A stretch of DNA of 64,000 nt from an uncultured Candidatus Cenarchaeum sp. (GTDB lineage Archaea > Thermoproteota > Nitrososphaeria > Nitrososphaerales > Nitrosopumilaceae), in the NCBI GenBank assembly GCA_958295735.1, contig OY282369.1:3014983-3078982 (forward strand), in the 5' to 3' direction. Shown piece by piece: positions 34,962-48,100 of this stretch. The notes under the pieces were generated by a model, which ran no database searches, had not been told where the DNA came from, and was given only the letters and a program-made list of their open reading frames with translations. Numbering within the stretch: position 1 is the first letter of the stretch; each line of letters begins with the position of its first letter. Both the position numbers and the translations under genes were made by a program.

Positions 34962-35252
34962 TGCGTCGTGTTCGCCACCAACATGCGGGTCGAGGATGCC
35001 GACGCCGCGATCGAATCGATCCCAGAGGAATACCGCAAGCGGTGGGGGATAGAGACGGGGATCAAGGTGGTCAAGGGCATCACGGGAATCACGACCAGCA
35101 ACTCGATCGTCCTGCGGCTGCTGCTCTTCTTCGTGCTGCTCCTCGCGTACAACCTGTGGAGGATCGCCAAGTTCGCCATCGCGGCGGATCGCGGCAGCGG
35201 GAGAAAGCTGACCGCGAGCTTGTTCGTCGGGGGCATCGTGGAGGCCCTGTGA
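34962..35252 (+). pseudogene. C-terminal fragment of an IS4-type transposase
   Basis: Directly after IS630 copy 3 the frame reads VFATNMRVEDADAAIESI, then EEYRKRWGIETGIKVVKGIT and LLLAYNLWRIAKFAI. The Y-x-x-RW-x-IET motif carries the catalytic Glu of IS4-type enzymes. The N-terminal part is missing, cut by the IS630 junction. Confidence 0.8.
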
Positions 35253-36136
35253 TCGTTCGTCATAGACAGGGGCAAGTAGCGCCGGGCGGGCTCGAGGATC
35301 CGGAGCCCGCCAGACCGTCAGGATTCGAGATGCGCCGGCCGCGGGGCCCCCCGCCGGCCGCGCTGCCTCCCGCGCGCGGTCCGCCGCACCCCTGTTTTTT
35401 TTTTTTTTTTGTGGCGCTCCCCGCCGTCCCGCTCCCCGCCGCCCCGCGCAAAAGCCGATCCGGCTCCCGCGCGGCGCCCCCGCTTGCCGCGGCGGCGAAG
35501 CTGGCATCCGGCGGGCACGCCGGCAGGGGATTGCCGCGTGGTGGGCTTATCTACTGTGTTTGCCGCGGGCGGCGCGAGCCTGCGCCCAAAATCTACACCT
35601 GGGACGTACTGGATCCTCGGCGGCTCCCGCGCCCGCAGCGCGGCTGGCGCAGGGGCGGGAGCGGCATAAGAGTTGCCGCGCGGCCGGCCCCGCCAGGGGA
35701 TCCCGGGTGCCGATGCGGGCGGGCCGCGGCGGGGCGGGCGGGCGGGCGGGCGGAAAAGGGAGGGAGGGCGCGCCGGCGGCAGGGAGGGCGAGGCGGCGCG
35801 CAGGGCCGGCCGGCGGGCGCGCGGGCGCGCGGGCGCGCGGGCGCGCGGGCGCGCGGGCGCGCGGGCGCGCGGGCGCGCGGGCGAAGGGGCGCTAGCGGGA
35901 GCTGGGGCCGGGCGCCGCCGGGCGGGCCTTCGGGAGGCGGGGTGCGACATCAGCAGGCCGCCCGATCCCAGAGAACCGGGACCGCGCGCCGCCGGGCGGG
36001 CCTTCGGGAGGGCCCGGGGCCGGGCGCGGGGCCCGCGGGTGGGGGGAGCCGGAACCGCGGAAGCCCGGCATTCCGCGGCTTTGGCCGCCCTTCGCGCCCG
36101 GAACCGCGGCCCGGGAGCCCCTCCCGGGGCGCCCGG
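35253..36136. other. Low-complexity gap with poly-T and 8-bp G+C tandem repeat
   Basis: A run of about 15 T at 35395-35411 is followed by G+C-rich sequence. At 35815-35884 the unit GGGCGCGC is repeated about eight times. No gene, RNA gene or transposon end is visible to me. A G+C-rich segment around 35886-36130 carries two copies of CGCCGGGCGGGCCTTCGGGA. Confidence 0.6.
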
Positions 36137-39100
36137 CTAGCCGCAGTTGGCAACGAACGTGACGGTCTGCGATATGGAGTCGGCCCGGAGCACTTCCAGC
36201 CCCTCCAGGTTGATCCGGAAGTCGACGTCCACGCTGCCGCCCGGCGGCGTCCCCCCCGGTATCTCGGTGCCCGCGGCCAGCGGGGTGGAGTCGGCCCGCC
36301 TCGGGGAGGCGCCGTCCAGGCCCACGGCCATCTCCGTGTACGAGAACGGCAGCTGTCCGGGTATGGGGTCGCCGCCCCTGAACTGCGTCCAGTCCGTGGC
36401 GGACACGGACACCGCGGGCATCGGGCCGGTTCCTATGTTCGCCACGGTCTGCCGCACCGGCCTGCTCGTGCTCCCCGGGGACAGCTCGGGGAGGGCGAGC
36501 GCCGACTTTTCCAGGTCTATCCCGCACGCGTCCAGGCCGCGGAGCAGATCGGGGGCCCGCTCCCACTCCGCCGATACGCCGGACACGGACCATATGCCGT
36601 ACGTCACGGGAAACCGCAGGTCGCCGGAGCCGTCCATGCCCGTGCGGCCGAGCGGGCCGCCGGCCAGGGCCGCCGCGCCCGCCACGTTCCCCCCCGCGAG
36701 GGACGGGTCGCCCCCGGCCGGCACCAGGGCGCCGCCCAGCGCGCGGACGGCCTCGTACGCGGCGTACGCCGGCGTGGCCGACGTGGCGGGGCCGCGCGGG
36801 GCCGCGATGCCGTCTATGTAGTCCGTTATGCCGTTGCGCTCCACGGCGAACTGGACGGCGGACAGCCGCGTGTCGCGGGCCAGCTGCACGGCCGCCGCAT
36901 CGGCCAGTATCGCGGGGGACGCGGCAACCCCGTCGCCGGCCCCCGCCCCCGCGCCGCCGGGCGCGAACCACGCGGCCTCCCGCGCCGGGCTGCCGGGCGG
37001 CACGCCGCCGGCGAGGGCGGCGAGCTCCGCGTCCGAGCCGACGTACACGACGGCCACGCTCCCGGCGCCCCGGCTCCCGGCCGCCCCCGCGACGGCCGCC
37101 CCCACGGGCGCGGCCGCCGCGCCGCCTTCCCGGAACTCGACGGGCGCGCTGAATTGTATCCCGAGCGGCTCCAGGTCCGATCCCAGCGATTCCAGCAGGC
37201 CGTAATCGGGGCCGCGCAGGCCCGCCTGCACCACCGGGACCACGGCAGCGTGCCCGCCCAGCGCCACCTCGGTCGCGAGGGCCCTGGCCAAGTGCGCCGC
37301 CCCGGGCTCCATCCTGAATATGCGGTCGCCCCCCACGGCAAGCGAGCGCGCCGCCGACGAGTGCGATATTACCGTGATGCCGTTCTCCTCGGCGTATCCC
37401 GCCATGCCGGCCAGCGCTATATCGGAGGCCGGGCCCACGTACAGGAGGGGGCCCTCCCCGGCGGCGTGCGCCCCGCGGAGCGCCGCCTCCGCCGCCGCGC
37501 CGGAAGCGCCCGCCGGGAGCGCGTGCTCGGACACGTCGACGTAGAACGAGTACCCGCGCTCCACCGAGGCGGCGTTGAATGCGGCCGCCCCCAGCCTCGC
37601 CGCATCCGCGGACGGGTCGCCGGGGCCGCCCGAGAACGCGCCCACCCGCGCGGGCCGCTTGCCGGCCAGCCCGGTCCCCTCCCGCACGCCGGTGGACTTT
37701 TCGCCGGGATTCTCGACGGGGTTCCCGAAGGCGTCAGTGACGTTCGCGGACAGGTCGAACCCCACGGCGGAGCCGGCCGAGGCGGCGGCGGCGCCCGCAT
37801 CCGCGTTCCACGATATCACGACGTTGTTCCCGTACGCGGCGGCCTCGGAGGCGCCGCCGTTCCCCGCTACCGCGGCGCCGTCCACCGTGATGTTCGCGTA
37901 GTGGGAGGGGACGGCAAGCACCGGCTCCGAATAGACGGCGGCCGCGGAGCTGCCGTTCAGCACGAATGCCAGCAGGAGGGACGGGCGGCCGGAATCGCGG
38001 GCCGTTTCCAGCGGCGCCCGCTCCGGCCCGTGCGCCGAGCGGCCGTTGGTGGCGAAGCCGGCGGGCAGCGACACGGATGTGGACTCGGGATCCGAGAACG
38101 CGGCCTCGCCCAGCAGCGAGCGCGCCCGGTCCGACACGAGCAGCACGAACGTCCTGTCCCCCGCGCTGCCGGACTCGACCGACATGACGTCGGCGGCGGG
38201 CAGGGAGACCGCCGCGTCGCCTCCCCCGCTCCGGCCGCTGATCACGATCTCCCCCCCGAACGACCGCGCGCCCGGAATCTCCACGGCCTGGTCGAACGTG
38301 AGGACGAGCCGGCCCTCGCCCCGCGCCAGGTTGAGCGCCGCCGCGGCGAGGCGCGGGGGCTCGGGATCCTGCGCGTATGCCAGGGCGGCGGGCTGGTCCC
38401 CCGCGTGCGGGCCGCCGCCGAGGCCGGAGACGAAGCCGGCCGGCAGCGACACGGTCGCCTGGCCCAGGTCCTCCGCGTTGAGCCGCACCCGCTTGGCGCC
38501 CGATATGTCCAGCGCGAACGCCGCGTCCCCCGTCCGGCCGGACGCGATCGAGGGGACGTCCGCGGCGGACAGGGCGACCGCCGCGCCGCCGGCGCCCCGT
38601 ACGGTTATCTCCCCCGAGAACGACGACACGTCGGGCGCGGTTGCCGGCCCGTCGAACGCGAGGGAAAGCCGGCCGTTGGCGCCCGCCCCCAGGTCGAGGG
38701 AGGCGGCCTCGAGCAGGATGGCCGGGGCCGTGCTCGCGCGGGCGCGGTACTCTATCGAGAACCGTTCCGCCGCGGCGCTGCCGCGCCCGTACGGCGTCTC
38801 CGCCGCGCCGGCGGGTATGTCGACCAGTATGGTCCCGTCCGATACGGGCGTGACGTCGAACGAGTACGAGGCGCCGCCGCCCGCGAAGTTTTCCACGCCG
38901 TTGTGTAAGGCCGTCCCCGAAATGGCGACGTCCTCGCGCGCGAACCCGGTGACGGGCTCGCCGAATTCGACCCGGAAGCCGATCGGCGCCTCGACGGTCG
39001 GGCTGGACAGGGTGGACGAGACGGTCGTGCCCGTGGGGGCGTAGTACGTCATGGAGAACCGTTCCGCCGCGGCGCTGCCGCGCCCGTACGGCGTCTCCGC

Positions 39101-42100
39101 CGCGCCGGCGGGGACGTCGACCAGTATGGTCCCGTCCGATGTCGGCGAGACGTCAAACGAGTACGAGGCGCCGCCGCCCGCGAAGTTTTCCACGCCGCCG
39201 TGTGTGGCCGTCCCCGAAATGGCGACGTCGTTCTTGACGAACCCGTCGACGGCCTCGCCGAATTCGACCTGGAAGTCGATCGTCCCCGCGCCGGTCGGGC
39301 TGGACAGGGTGGACGAGACGGTCGTGCTCGTGGGGGCGTAGTACGTCATGGAGAACCGTTCCGCCGCGGCGCTGCCGCGCCCGTACGGCGTCTCCGCCGC
39401 GCCGGCGGGTATGTCGACCAGTATGGTCCCGTCCGATACGGGCGTGACGTCGAACGAGTACGAGGCGCCGCCGCCCGCGAAGTTTTCCACGCCGTTGTGT
39501 AAGGCCGTCCCCGAAATGGCGACGTCCTCGCGCGCGAACCCGGTGACGGGCTCGCCGAATTCGACCCGGAAGCCGATCGGCGCCTCGACGGTCGGGCTGG
39601 ACAGGGTGGACGAGACGGTCGTGCCCGTGGGGGCGTAGTACGTCATGGAGAACCGTTCCGCCGCGGCGCTGCCGCGCCCGTACGGCGTCTCCGCCGCGCC
39701 GGCGGGGACGTCGACCAGTATGGTCCCGTCCGATGTCGGCGAGACGTCAAACGAGTACGAGGCGCCGCCGCCCGCGAAGTTTTCCACGCCGCCGTGTGTG
39801 GCCGTCCCCGAAATGGCGACGTCGTTCTTGACGAACCCGTCGACGGCCTCGCCGAATTCGACCTGGAAGTCGATCGTCCCCGCGCCGGTCGGGCTGGACA
39901 GGGTGGACGAGACGGTCGTGCTCGTGGGGGCGTAGTACGTCATGGAGAACCGTTCCGCCGCGGCGCTGCCGCGCCCGTACGGCGTCTCCGCCGCGCCGGC
40001 GGGGACGTCGACCAGTATGGTCCCGTCGGATACGGGCGAGACGTCAAACGAGTACGAGGCGCCGCCGCCCGCGAAGTTTTCCACGCCGCCGTGTGTGGCC
40101 GTCCCCGAAATGGCGACGTCGTTCTTGACGAACCCGTCGACGGCCTCGCCGAATTCGACCTGGAAGTCGATCGTCCCCGCGCTGGTCGGGCTGGGCTGGG
40201 TGGACGCGACGGTCGTGCTCGTGGGGGCGTAGTACGTCATCGAGAACCGCGCCGACTTGGTGCTGTTTTTCCCGGCCAAGTCCTGCGCCGCGTCCGCTGG
40301 GACGTCGACCAGTATGGTCCCGTCGGATACGGGCGAGACGGCGAACGAGTACGAGGCGCCGCCGCCCGCGAAGTTTTCCACGCCGCCGTGGGTGGCCGTC
40401 CCCGAAATGGCGATGTCGCTCCCGTTGAACCCGGTGACGGCCTCGCCGAATTCTACCTGGAAGTCGATCGTCCCCGCGCCGGTCGGGCTGGGCTGGGTGG
40501 ACGCGACGGTCGGGACGGGAACCCTGCTCTCGTGCGTTATCGAGAACCGTTCCGCCGCCTCGTTGCCGTTTCCTGCCTTGTCCTCCGTTGCGTTTGCGGG
40601 TATGTCGACCAGTATGGTCCCGTCGGATACGGGCGAGACGTCGAACGAGTACGACTCGGCGCTGGCGGGCGCGAAGTTTTCCACGCCGCCGTGGGTGGCG
40701 TTGCCCGAAAGGACGACGTCCTCGCGCGCGAACCCGGTGACGGTCTCGTTGAAGTTCACCGCGAATCTGATCGTCGGCGCGCCGGTCGGGCTCTGCTGCG
40801 CGGCCGCGATGGTCGGGGCGGGGGGCGTGCCGTCGTATTCTATCGAGAACTGGCCTGCCGCGATGCTGTCGCTGCCGGTGACCGCGTCCTGCGCCGCGCC
40901 GGCGGGTATGTCGACCAGTATGGTCCCGTCGGATACGGGCGAGACGTCGAACGAGTACGACTCGGCGCTGGCGTTCGCGAATTTTTCCACGCCGCCGCGG
41001 TCGGCCGTCCCCGAGAGCGCAATGTCGCCGGCGTTGAACCCGGTGACGTGACGGGTAAAGTCGACCTGGAAACTGATCGTCGTGGCGTTGGTCGGGTCCG
41101 GCTGCGCCGCGGTGACGGTCGGGGTCAGCAGCGTGCTGTTGCGCGTTATCGAGAACCGTTCCGCCGCCTCGTTGCCGTTTCCTGCCTTGTCCTCCGTTGC
41201 GTTCGCGGGTATGTCGACCAGTATGGTCCCGTCGGATACGGGCGAGACGTCGAACGAGTACGCCGTGGCGCTGGCGGGCGCGAGGTTTTCCACGCCGCCG
41301 TGGGAGGCCGTCCCCGTGAGGACGACGTCCTCGCGCGCGAACCCGTCGACGGGCTCGCCGAAGTCCACCTCAAACGCTATCGTGGCGGCGCCGGTCGGGT
41401 CGGGCTGCGCGGACGTCACGTTGGGGGCGGGGGCGGTCCTGTCTATTCTGATGCTCGCCGCGTTCGATTCCGCGTTGCCGTTCCCGGCCGCGTCCCGCAC
41501 GCGGCCGGCCTGCATGCTCACGTCGAGTACCTGGCCGTCCGCCGGACCCGCCACGACGAACTCGTATCCCGGATCGAATACCGCGATGTGGTCGTTGTGC
41601 GTGTCGGCCACGTACACGGCATCCGAGCCGTCGACCGCCACCGCGTACGGACTGCCGAACGGGCCGGGGAGGTCGCCCGCGTGGTTCCCGGCGGGGTCGA
41701 ACACCCTGACGCGCCCGCCGCCGGCGAGGTCGGACGCGTATATGTTGCCCGCCGAGTCCACCGCCACGCCACGCGCGTAGCCGGCGCCGGAAACCTCGAC
41801 GACGAGGCGCCACGCGGAGTCGAATACCGCGACGCGCTGGTTGTTCGTGTCGGCCACGTACACGTTGCCGGCGAGGTCAGCCGCCACGGCATTCGGCGTG
41901 AAAAACGGGTACACAATCTCGCCGACGTATTGCTGGTCGGCGTCAAATACCCGGACGTCGCCATTGTGCGTGTCGGCCACGTATACGCGGCCGGCCGGGT
42001 CCACCGCCACGTCGTACGGCCTGTCGAACGGGTAGGTGATGTTGGCCACGTTCTGCAGCTCCGCGTCGAATATGACGACCCTGTTGTCATCCGTGTCGGC

Positions 42101-45100
42101 CACGTATATGAGGCCGGACGGGCCGCCCGTTTCCACGCCGCGCGGGCCGGAAAACTGGTAGTCGATGTCGCCGGCGTGCTGCCCCGCTTTGTCGAACACG
42201 GATACGCGGCGGAGGGAGGGGTCGGCCACGTACGCGTTGCCCGCGGAGTCGACCGCCACGCCGGTCGGGCTGTTGAGCTGGCCGATGCCGGTGCCCTGGC
42301 TGCCGATGGTCGAGTCGCCCAGCCACGCGGCGGTCAGGTTCTCCACGTTGCCCGAGGTAATCCCTATGTCGGAAGCGTCGAACGTGGCCCCGTTTATGCG
42401 CCCGTTGAAGGTCAGGTCGAAGGGCACCGCCGCCAGGCTGGTGGGGCCTGGCTGCGCCGCGGCGAACTCCGGGGCCGGCGGCGTGCCGTCGCGTACGATC
42501 GAGAACCGTTCCGCCGCGAGGTTGGCGTTTCCGTCGGCGTCGTGCGCCGCGCCCGCGGGTATGTCGACGAGCAGCGCCCCGTCGGTCGCGAGCGTGACGT
42601 CGAACGAGTACGAGGCGTTGGCGCCCGCGAATTTTTCCACGCCGCCGTGGGAGGCCGTCCCCGAGAGCGTGATGCCGCTGGCGTTGAACCCTTCGACGCG
42701 GTCGCCGAATTCGACCTGGAAGCCGATCGTGGACGCGTTGGTAAGGCCGGACCGCGTCGCGGTGATGGCCGCGGCCGGGATGCTCTCGCGTACGATCGAG
42801 AACCGTTCCGCCGCGAGGTTGGCGATTCCGCCGCCGTCATGCGCCGCGCCCGCGGGTATGTCGACGAGCAGCGCCCCGTCGGTCGCGAGCGTGACGTCGA
42901 ACGAGTACGACTCGGCGCTGGCGTTCGCGAAGTTTTCCACGCCGCCGCGTGCAGCGTTGCCCGAAAGGACGATGTCGCTCCCGTTGAACCCGGTGACGGG
43001 CTCGCCGAATTCGACCTGGAAGCTGATCGTCGACTCGCCGGTCGGGCTGGACTGGGTGGCCGTGATGATCGGGGTCGGGGGGCCGTCGTACGTGATCGAG
43101 AACCGTTCCGCCGCGGCGCTGTTGCGCCCGTACGGCGTCTCCGCCGCGCCGGCGGGGACGTCGACCAGTATGGTCCCGTCGGATACGGGCGAGACGTCGA
43201 ACGAGTACGAGGCGCCGCCGCCCGCGAAGTTTTCCACGCCGCCGTGTGTGGCCGTCCCCGAAATGGCGACGTCGTTCTTGACGAACCCGTCGACGGCCTC
43301 GCCGAATTCGACCTGGAAGTCGATCGTCCCCGCGCTGGTCGGGCTGGGCTGGGTGGACGCGACGGTCGTGCTCGTGGGGGCGTAGTACGTCATCGAGAAC
43401 CGCGCCGACTTGGTGCTGTTTTTCCCGGCCAAGTCCTGCGCCGCGTCCGCTGGGACGTCGACCAGTATGGTCCCGTCGGATACGGGCGAGACGGCGAACG
43501 AGTACGAGGCGCCGCCGCCCGCGAAGTTTTCCACGCCGCCGTGGGTGGCCGTCCCCGAAATGGCGATGTCGCTCCCGTTGAACCCGGTGACGGCCTCGCC
43601 GAATTCTACCTGGAAGTCGATCGTCCCCGCGCCGGTCGGGCTGGGCTGGGTGGACGCGACGGTCGGGACGGGAACCCTGCTCTCGTGCGTTATCGAGAAC
43701 CGTTCCGCCGCCTCGTTGCCGTTTCCTGCCTTGTCCTCCGTTGCGTTTGCGGGTATGTCGACCAGTATGGTCCCGTCGGATACGGGCGAGACGTCGAACG
43801 AGTACGACTCGGCGCTGGCGGGCGCGAAGTTTTCCACGCCGCCGTGGGTGGCGTTGCCCGAAAGGACGACGTCCTCGCGCGCGAACCCGGTGACGGTCTC
43901 GTTGAAGTTCACCGCGAATCTGATCGTCGGCGCGCCGGTCGGGCTCTGCTGCGCGGCCGCGATGGTCGGGGCGGGGGGCGTGCCGTCGTATTCTATCGAG
44001 AACTGGCCTGCCGCGATGCTGTCGCTGCCGGTGACCGCGTCCTGCGCCGCGCCGGCGGGTATGTCGACCAGTATGGTCCCGTCGGATACGGGCGAGACGT
44101 CGAACGAGTACGACTCGGCGCTGGCGTTCGCGAATTTTTCCACGCCGCCGCGGTCGGCCGTCCCCGAGAGCGCAATGTCGCCGGCGTTGAACCCGGTGAC
44201 GTGACGGGTAAAGTCGACCTGGAAACTGATCGTCGTGGCGTTGGTCGGGTCCGGCTGCGCCGCGGTGACGGTCGGGGTCAGCAGCGTGCTGTTGCGCGTT
44301 ATCGAGAACCGTTCCGCCGCCTCGTTGCCGTTTCCTGCCTTGTCCTCCGTTGCGTTCGCGGGTATGTCGACCAGTATGGTCCCGTCGGATACGGGCGAGA
44401 CGTCGAACGAGTACGCCGTGGCGCTGGCGGGCGCGAGGTTTTCCACGCCGCCGTGGGAGGCCGTCCCCGTGAGGACGACGTCCTCGCGCGCGAACCCGTC
44501 GACGGGCTCGCCGAAGTCCACCTCAAACGCTATCGTGGCGGCGCCGGTCGGGTCGGGCTGCGCGGACGTCACGTTGGGGGCGGGGGCGGTCCTGTCTATT
44601 CTGATGCTCGCCGCGTTCGATTCCGCGTTGCCGTTCCCGGCCGCGTCCCGCACGCGGCCGGCCTGCATGCTCACGTCGAGTACCTGGCCGTCCGCCGGAC
44701 CCGCCACGACGAACTCGTATCCCGGATCGAATACCGCGATGTGGTCGTTGTGCGTGTCGGCCACGTACACGGCATCCGAGCCGTCGACCGCCACCGCGTA
44801 CGGACTGCCGAACGGGCCGGGGAGGTCGCCCGCGTGGTTCCCGGCGGGGTCGAACACCCTGACGCGCCCGCCGCCGGCGAGGTCGGACGCGTATATGTTG
44901 CCCGCCGAGTCCACCGCCACGCCACGCGCGTAGCCGGCGCCGGAAACCTCGACGACGAGGCGCCACGCGGAGTCGAATACCGCGACGCGCTGGTTGTTCG
45001 TGTCGGCCACGTACACGTTGCCGGCGAGGTCAGCCGCCACGGCATTCGGCGTGAAAAACGGGTACACAATCTCGCCGACGTATTGCTGGTCGGCGTCAAA

Positions 45101-48100
45101 TACCCGGACGTCGCCATTGTGCGTGTCGGCCACGTATACGCGGCCGGCCGGGTCCACCGCCACGTCGTACGGCCTGTCGAACGGGTAGGTGATGTTGGCC
45201 ACGTTCTGCAGCTCCGCGTCGAATATGACGACCCTGTTGTCATCCGTGTCGGCCACGTATATGAGGCCGGACGGGCCGCCCGTTTCCACGCCGCGCGGGC
45301 CGGAAAACTGGTAGTCGATGTCGCCGGCGTGCTGCCCCGCTTTGTCGAACACGGATACGCGGCGGAGGGAGGGGTCGGCCACGTACGCGTTGCCCGCGGA
45401 GTCGACCGCCACGCCGGTCGGGCTGTTGAGCTGGCCGATGCCGGTGCCCTGGCTGCCGATGGTCGAGTCGCCCAGCCACGCGGCGGTCAGGTTCTCCACG
45501 TTGCCCGAGGTAATCCCTATGTCGGAAGCGTCGAACGTGGCCCCGTTTATGCGCCCGTTGAAGGTCAGGTCGAAGGGCACCGCCGCCAGGCTGGTGGGGC
45601 CTGGCTGCGCCGCGGCGAACTCCGGGGCCGGCGGCGTGCCGTCGCGTACGATCGAGAACCGTTCCGCCGCGAGGTTGGCGTTTCCGTCGGCGTCGTGCGC
45701 CGCGCCCGCGGGTATGTCGACGAGCAGCGCCCCGTCGGTCGCGAGCGTGACGTCGAACGAGTACGAGGCGTTGGCGCCCGCGAATTTTTCCACGCCGCCG
45801 TGGGAGGCCGTCCCCGAGAGCGTGATGCCGCTGGCGTTGAACCCTTCGACGCGGTCGCCGAATTCGACCTGGAAGCCGATCGTGGACGCGTTGGTAAGGC
45901 CGGACCGCGTCGCGGTGATGGCCGCGGCCGGGATGCTCTCGCGTACGATCGAGAACCGTTCCGCCGCGAGGTTGGCGATTCCGCCGCCGTCATGCGCCGC
46001 GCCCGCGGGTATGTCGACGAGCAGCGCCCCGTCGGTCGCGAGCGTGACGTCGAACGAGTACGACTCGGCGCTGGCGTTCGCGAAGTTTTCCACGCCGCCG
46101 CGTGCAGCGTTGCCCGAAAGGACGATGTCGCTCCCGTTGAACCCGGTGACGGGCTCGCCGAATTCGACCTGGAAGCTGATCGTCGACTCGCCGGTCGGGC
46201 TGGACTGGGTGGCCGTGATGATCGGGGTCGGGGGGCCGTCGTACGTGATCGAGAACCGTTCCGCCGCGGCGCTGTTGCGCCCGTACGGCGTCTCCGCCGC
46301 GCCGGCAGGGACGTCGACCAGTATGGTCCCGTCGGATACGGGCGAGACGTCGAACGAGTACGAGGCGCCGCCGCCCGCGAAGTTTTCCACGCCGCCGTGG
46401 GTGGCGTTGCCCGAAATGGCGACGTCCTCGCGCGCGAACCCGGTGACGGGCTCGCCGAATTCTACCTGGAAGTCGATCGTCCCCGCGCCGGTCGGGTCGG
46501 GCTGCGTGGACGAGACGGTCGTGCCCGTGGGGACGTAGTACGTCATCGAGAACCGCGCCGACTCGGTGCTGTTTCTTCCGGCCAAATCCTGCGCCGCGCC
46601 GGCGGGTATGTCGACCAGTATGGTCCCGTCGGATACGGGCGAGACGTCGAACGAGTACGACTCGGCGCTGGCGGGCGCGAAGTTTTCCACGCCGCCGTGG
46701 GAGGCGTTGCCCGAAATGGCGATGTCGCTCCCGTTGAACCCGGTGACGGGCCTGCCGAATTCGACCTGGAAGTTGATCGTCTCCGCGCTGGCCGGGCTGG
46801 GCTGCGTGGACGTGATGGTCGGGGTCGCGCCGCTTATGCGGATGCTCGCCGTGTTGGATGCCGCGTTGCCGTTTCCCGCCCCGTCCCGCACGCTCCCGGC
46901 GGGCAGGAACACCTCGAGCTGCCCGGCGGCCGGACCCGCCACGTCGAACTCGTACGCGTAGTCGAATATGTGGACGCGGTGGCTGCCGCGGTCGGCCACG
47001 TACATGCGGCCCGAGCCGTCGACCTCCACGGCGGACGGAATGTTGAACGGGAGGCGGATGTCGGCGGTGAGATTCCCGGCGGGATCAAAAGCCACGATGC
47101 TGCCGGCGCCCGGGACGTCAAAATCCGCGTTGCCCCTGTGGGCCACGTACACGTTGCCCGCCGAGTCGACCGCCACGCCCCCCGGCCGGACGAACGGGCC
47201 CGCGAGGGTGGTGACGCTGGTCGTGTTGGGGTCGAAGATCGGGATGGGGAGACCGTTGTAGTTGATCCATGTGACGTAGGGGCCGCCTTTGTCGGGAGGC
47301 AAGTCAAAGATCTGGACGGTGCTGTTGCCTTTGTTTGCCACGTATACCTTCTTGCCCGAGCCGTCGACCGCCACGCCGGACGGGGTGCTGAACCAACCAG
47401 GGAGATCGGCGATGTATGTCCTGTTTTGGTAATAGGCCCCGACTCTGATGTATCCTTCGCCAGCCACGTATATAATTCCCGAGTCGTCGACCGCCACGTC
47501 GACCGGAATGAGGACCGGGGTGGGTCCGTCACTTGCGGTGATGGCAACGGTTTCACTCAGAGAGGAGTTGAACACGCGGACGCGCTCGTTTATCTTGTCG
47601 GGCAAGTACACGTTGCCCGAGCCGTCGACACCCACGCCGGCCAGACTGTTCCCGGACGCGGAAATGTTGGCGATGGGGCGCAGGTCGGAGTTGAATACCC
47701 TGACGACGTTGTTTCCCTTGCTGGTCACGTATATCGTTCCCGAGGAGTCGTCTACTGCAACGCCGAGTGGCTGGTTCAACTGGCCGGGGCCCGCGCCGCC
47801 GATGGTCGCGTTGTGCGACCACTGGCCGCGCAGGTTCACCACATCGCCCGAGGTGACGTTAAAGTCTGACGCGTCGAGCGTCGAGGCGTTCACGGGCTTG
47901 CTGAACTTCGCGGTGAACGTCACGTTCTGCATGTCGGTGGGGGAGGCCACTTTGGTCGAGATCTCGACGGTCAGCTGGTGGCCGTCCGCGTGCGCGTGCG
48001 GCGCGGCGGCGGCAGCGCAGCCCACGAGGAGCGCCGCGAGCGGGATCAGCACCGCGGCGGGCGGCAACCGGCGCCGCGATCCGGAGCGGCCGGGGGTTCT

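Noticed and set aside
34962-35252. Separate small membrane protein gene
   Set aside because: The Y-x-x-RW-x-IET motif and the position at an IS630 junction show that it is the cut end of a transposase.
39794-47869. Open plus-strand frame of 2,691 codons opposite the giant surface gene
   Set aside because: It is Arg/Gly/Val-rich without domains and mirrors the periodicity of the minus-strand Ig and propeller repeats. Such long antisense frames are expected at about 70% G+C.
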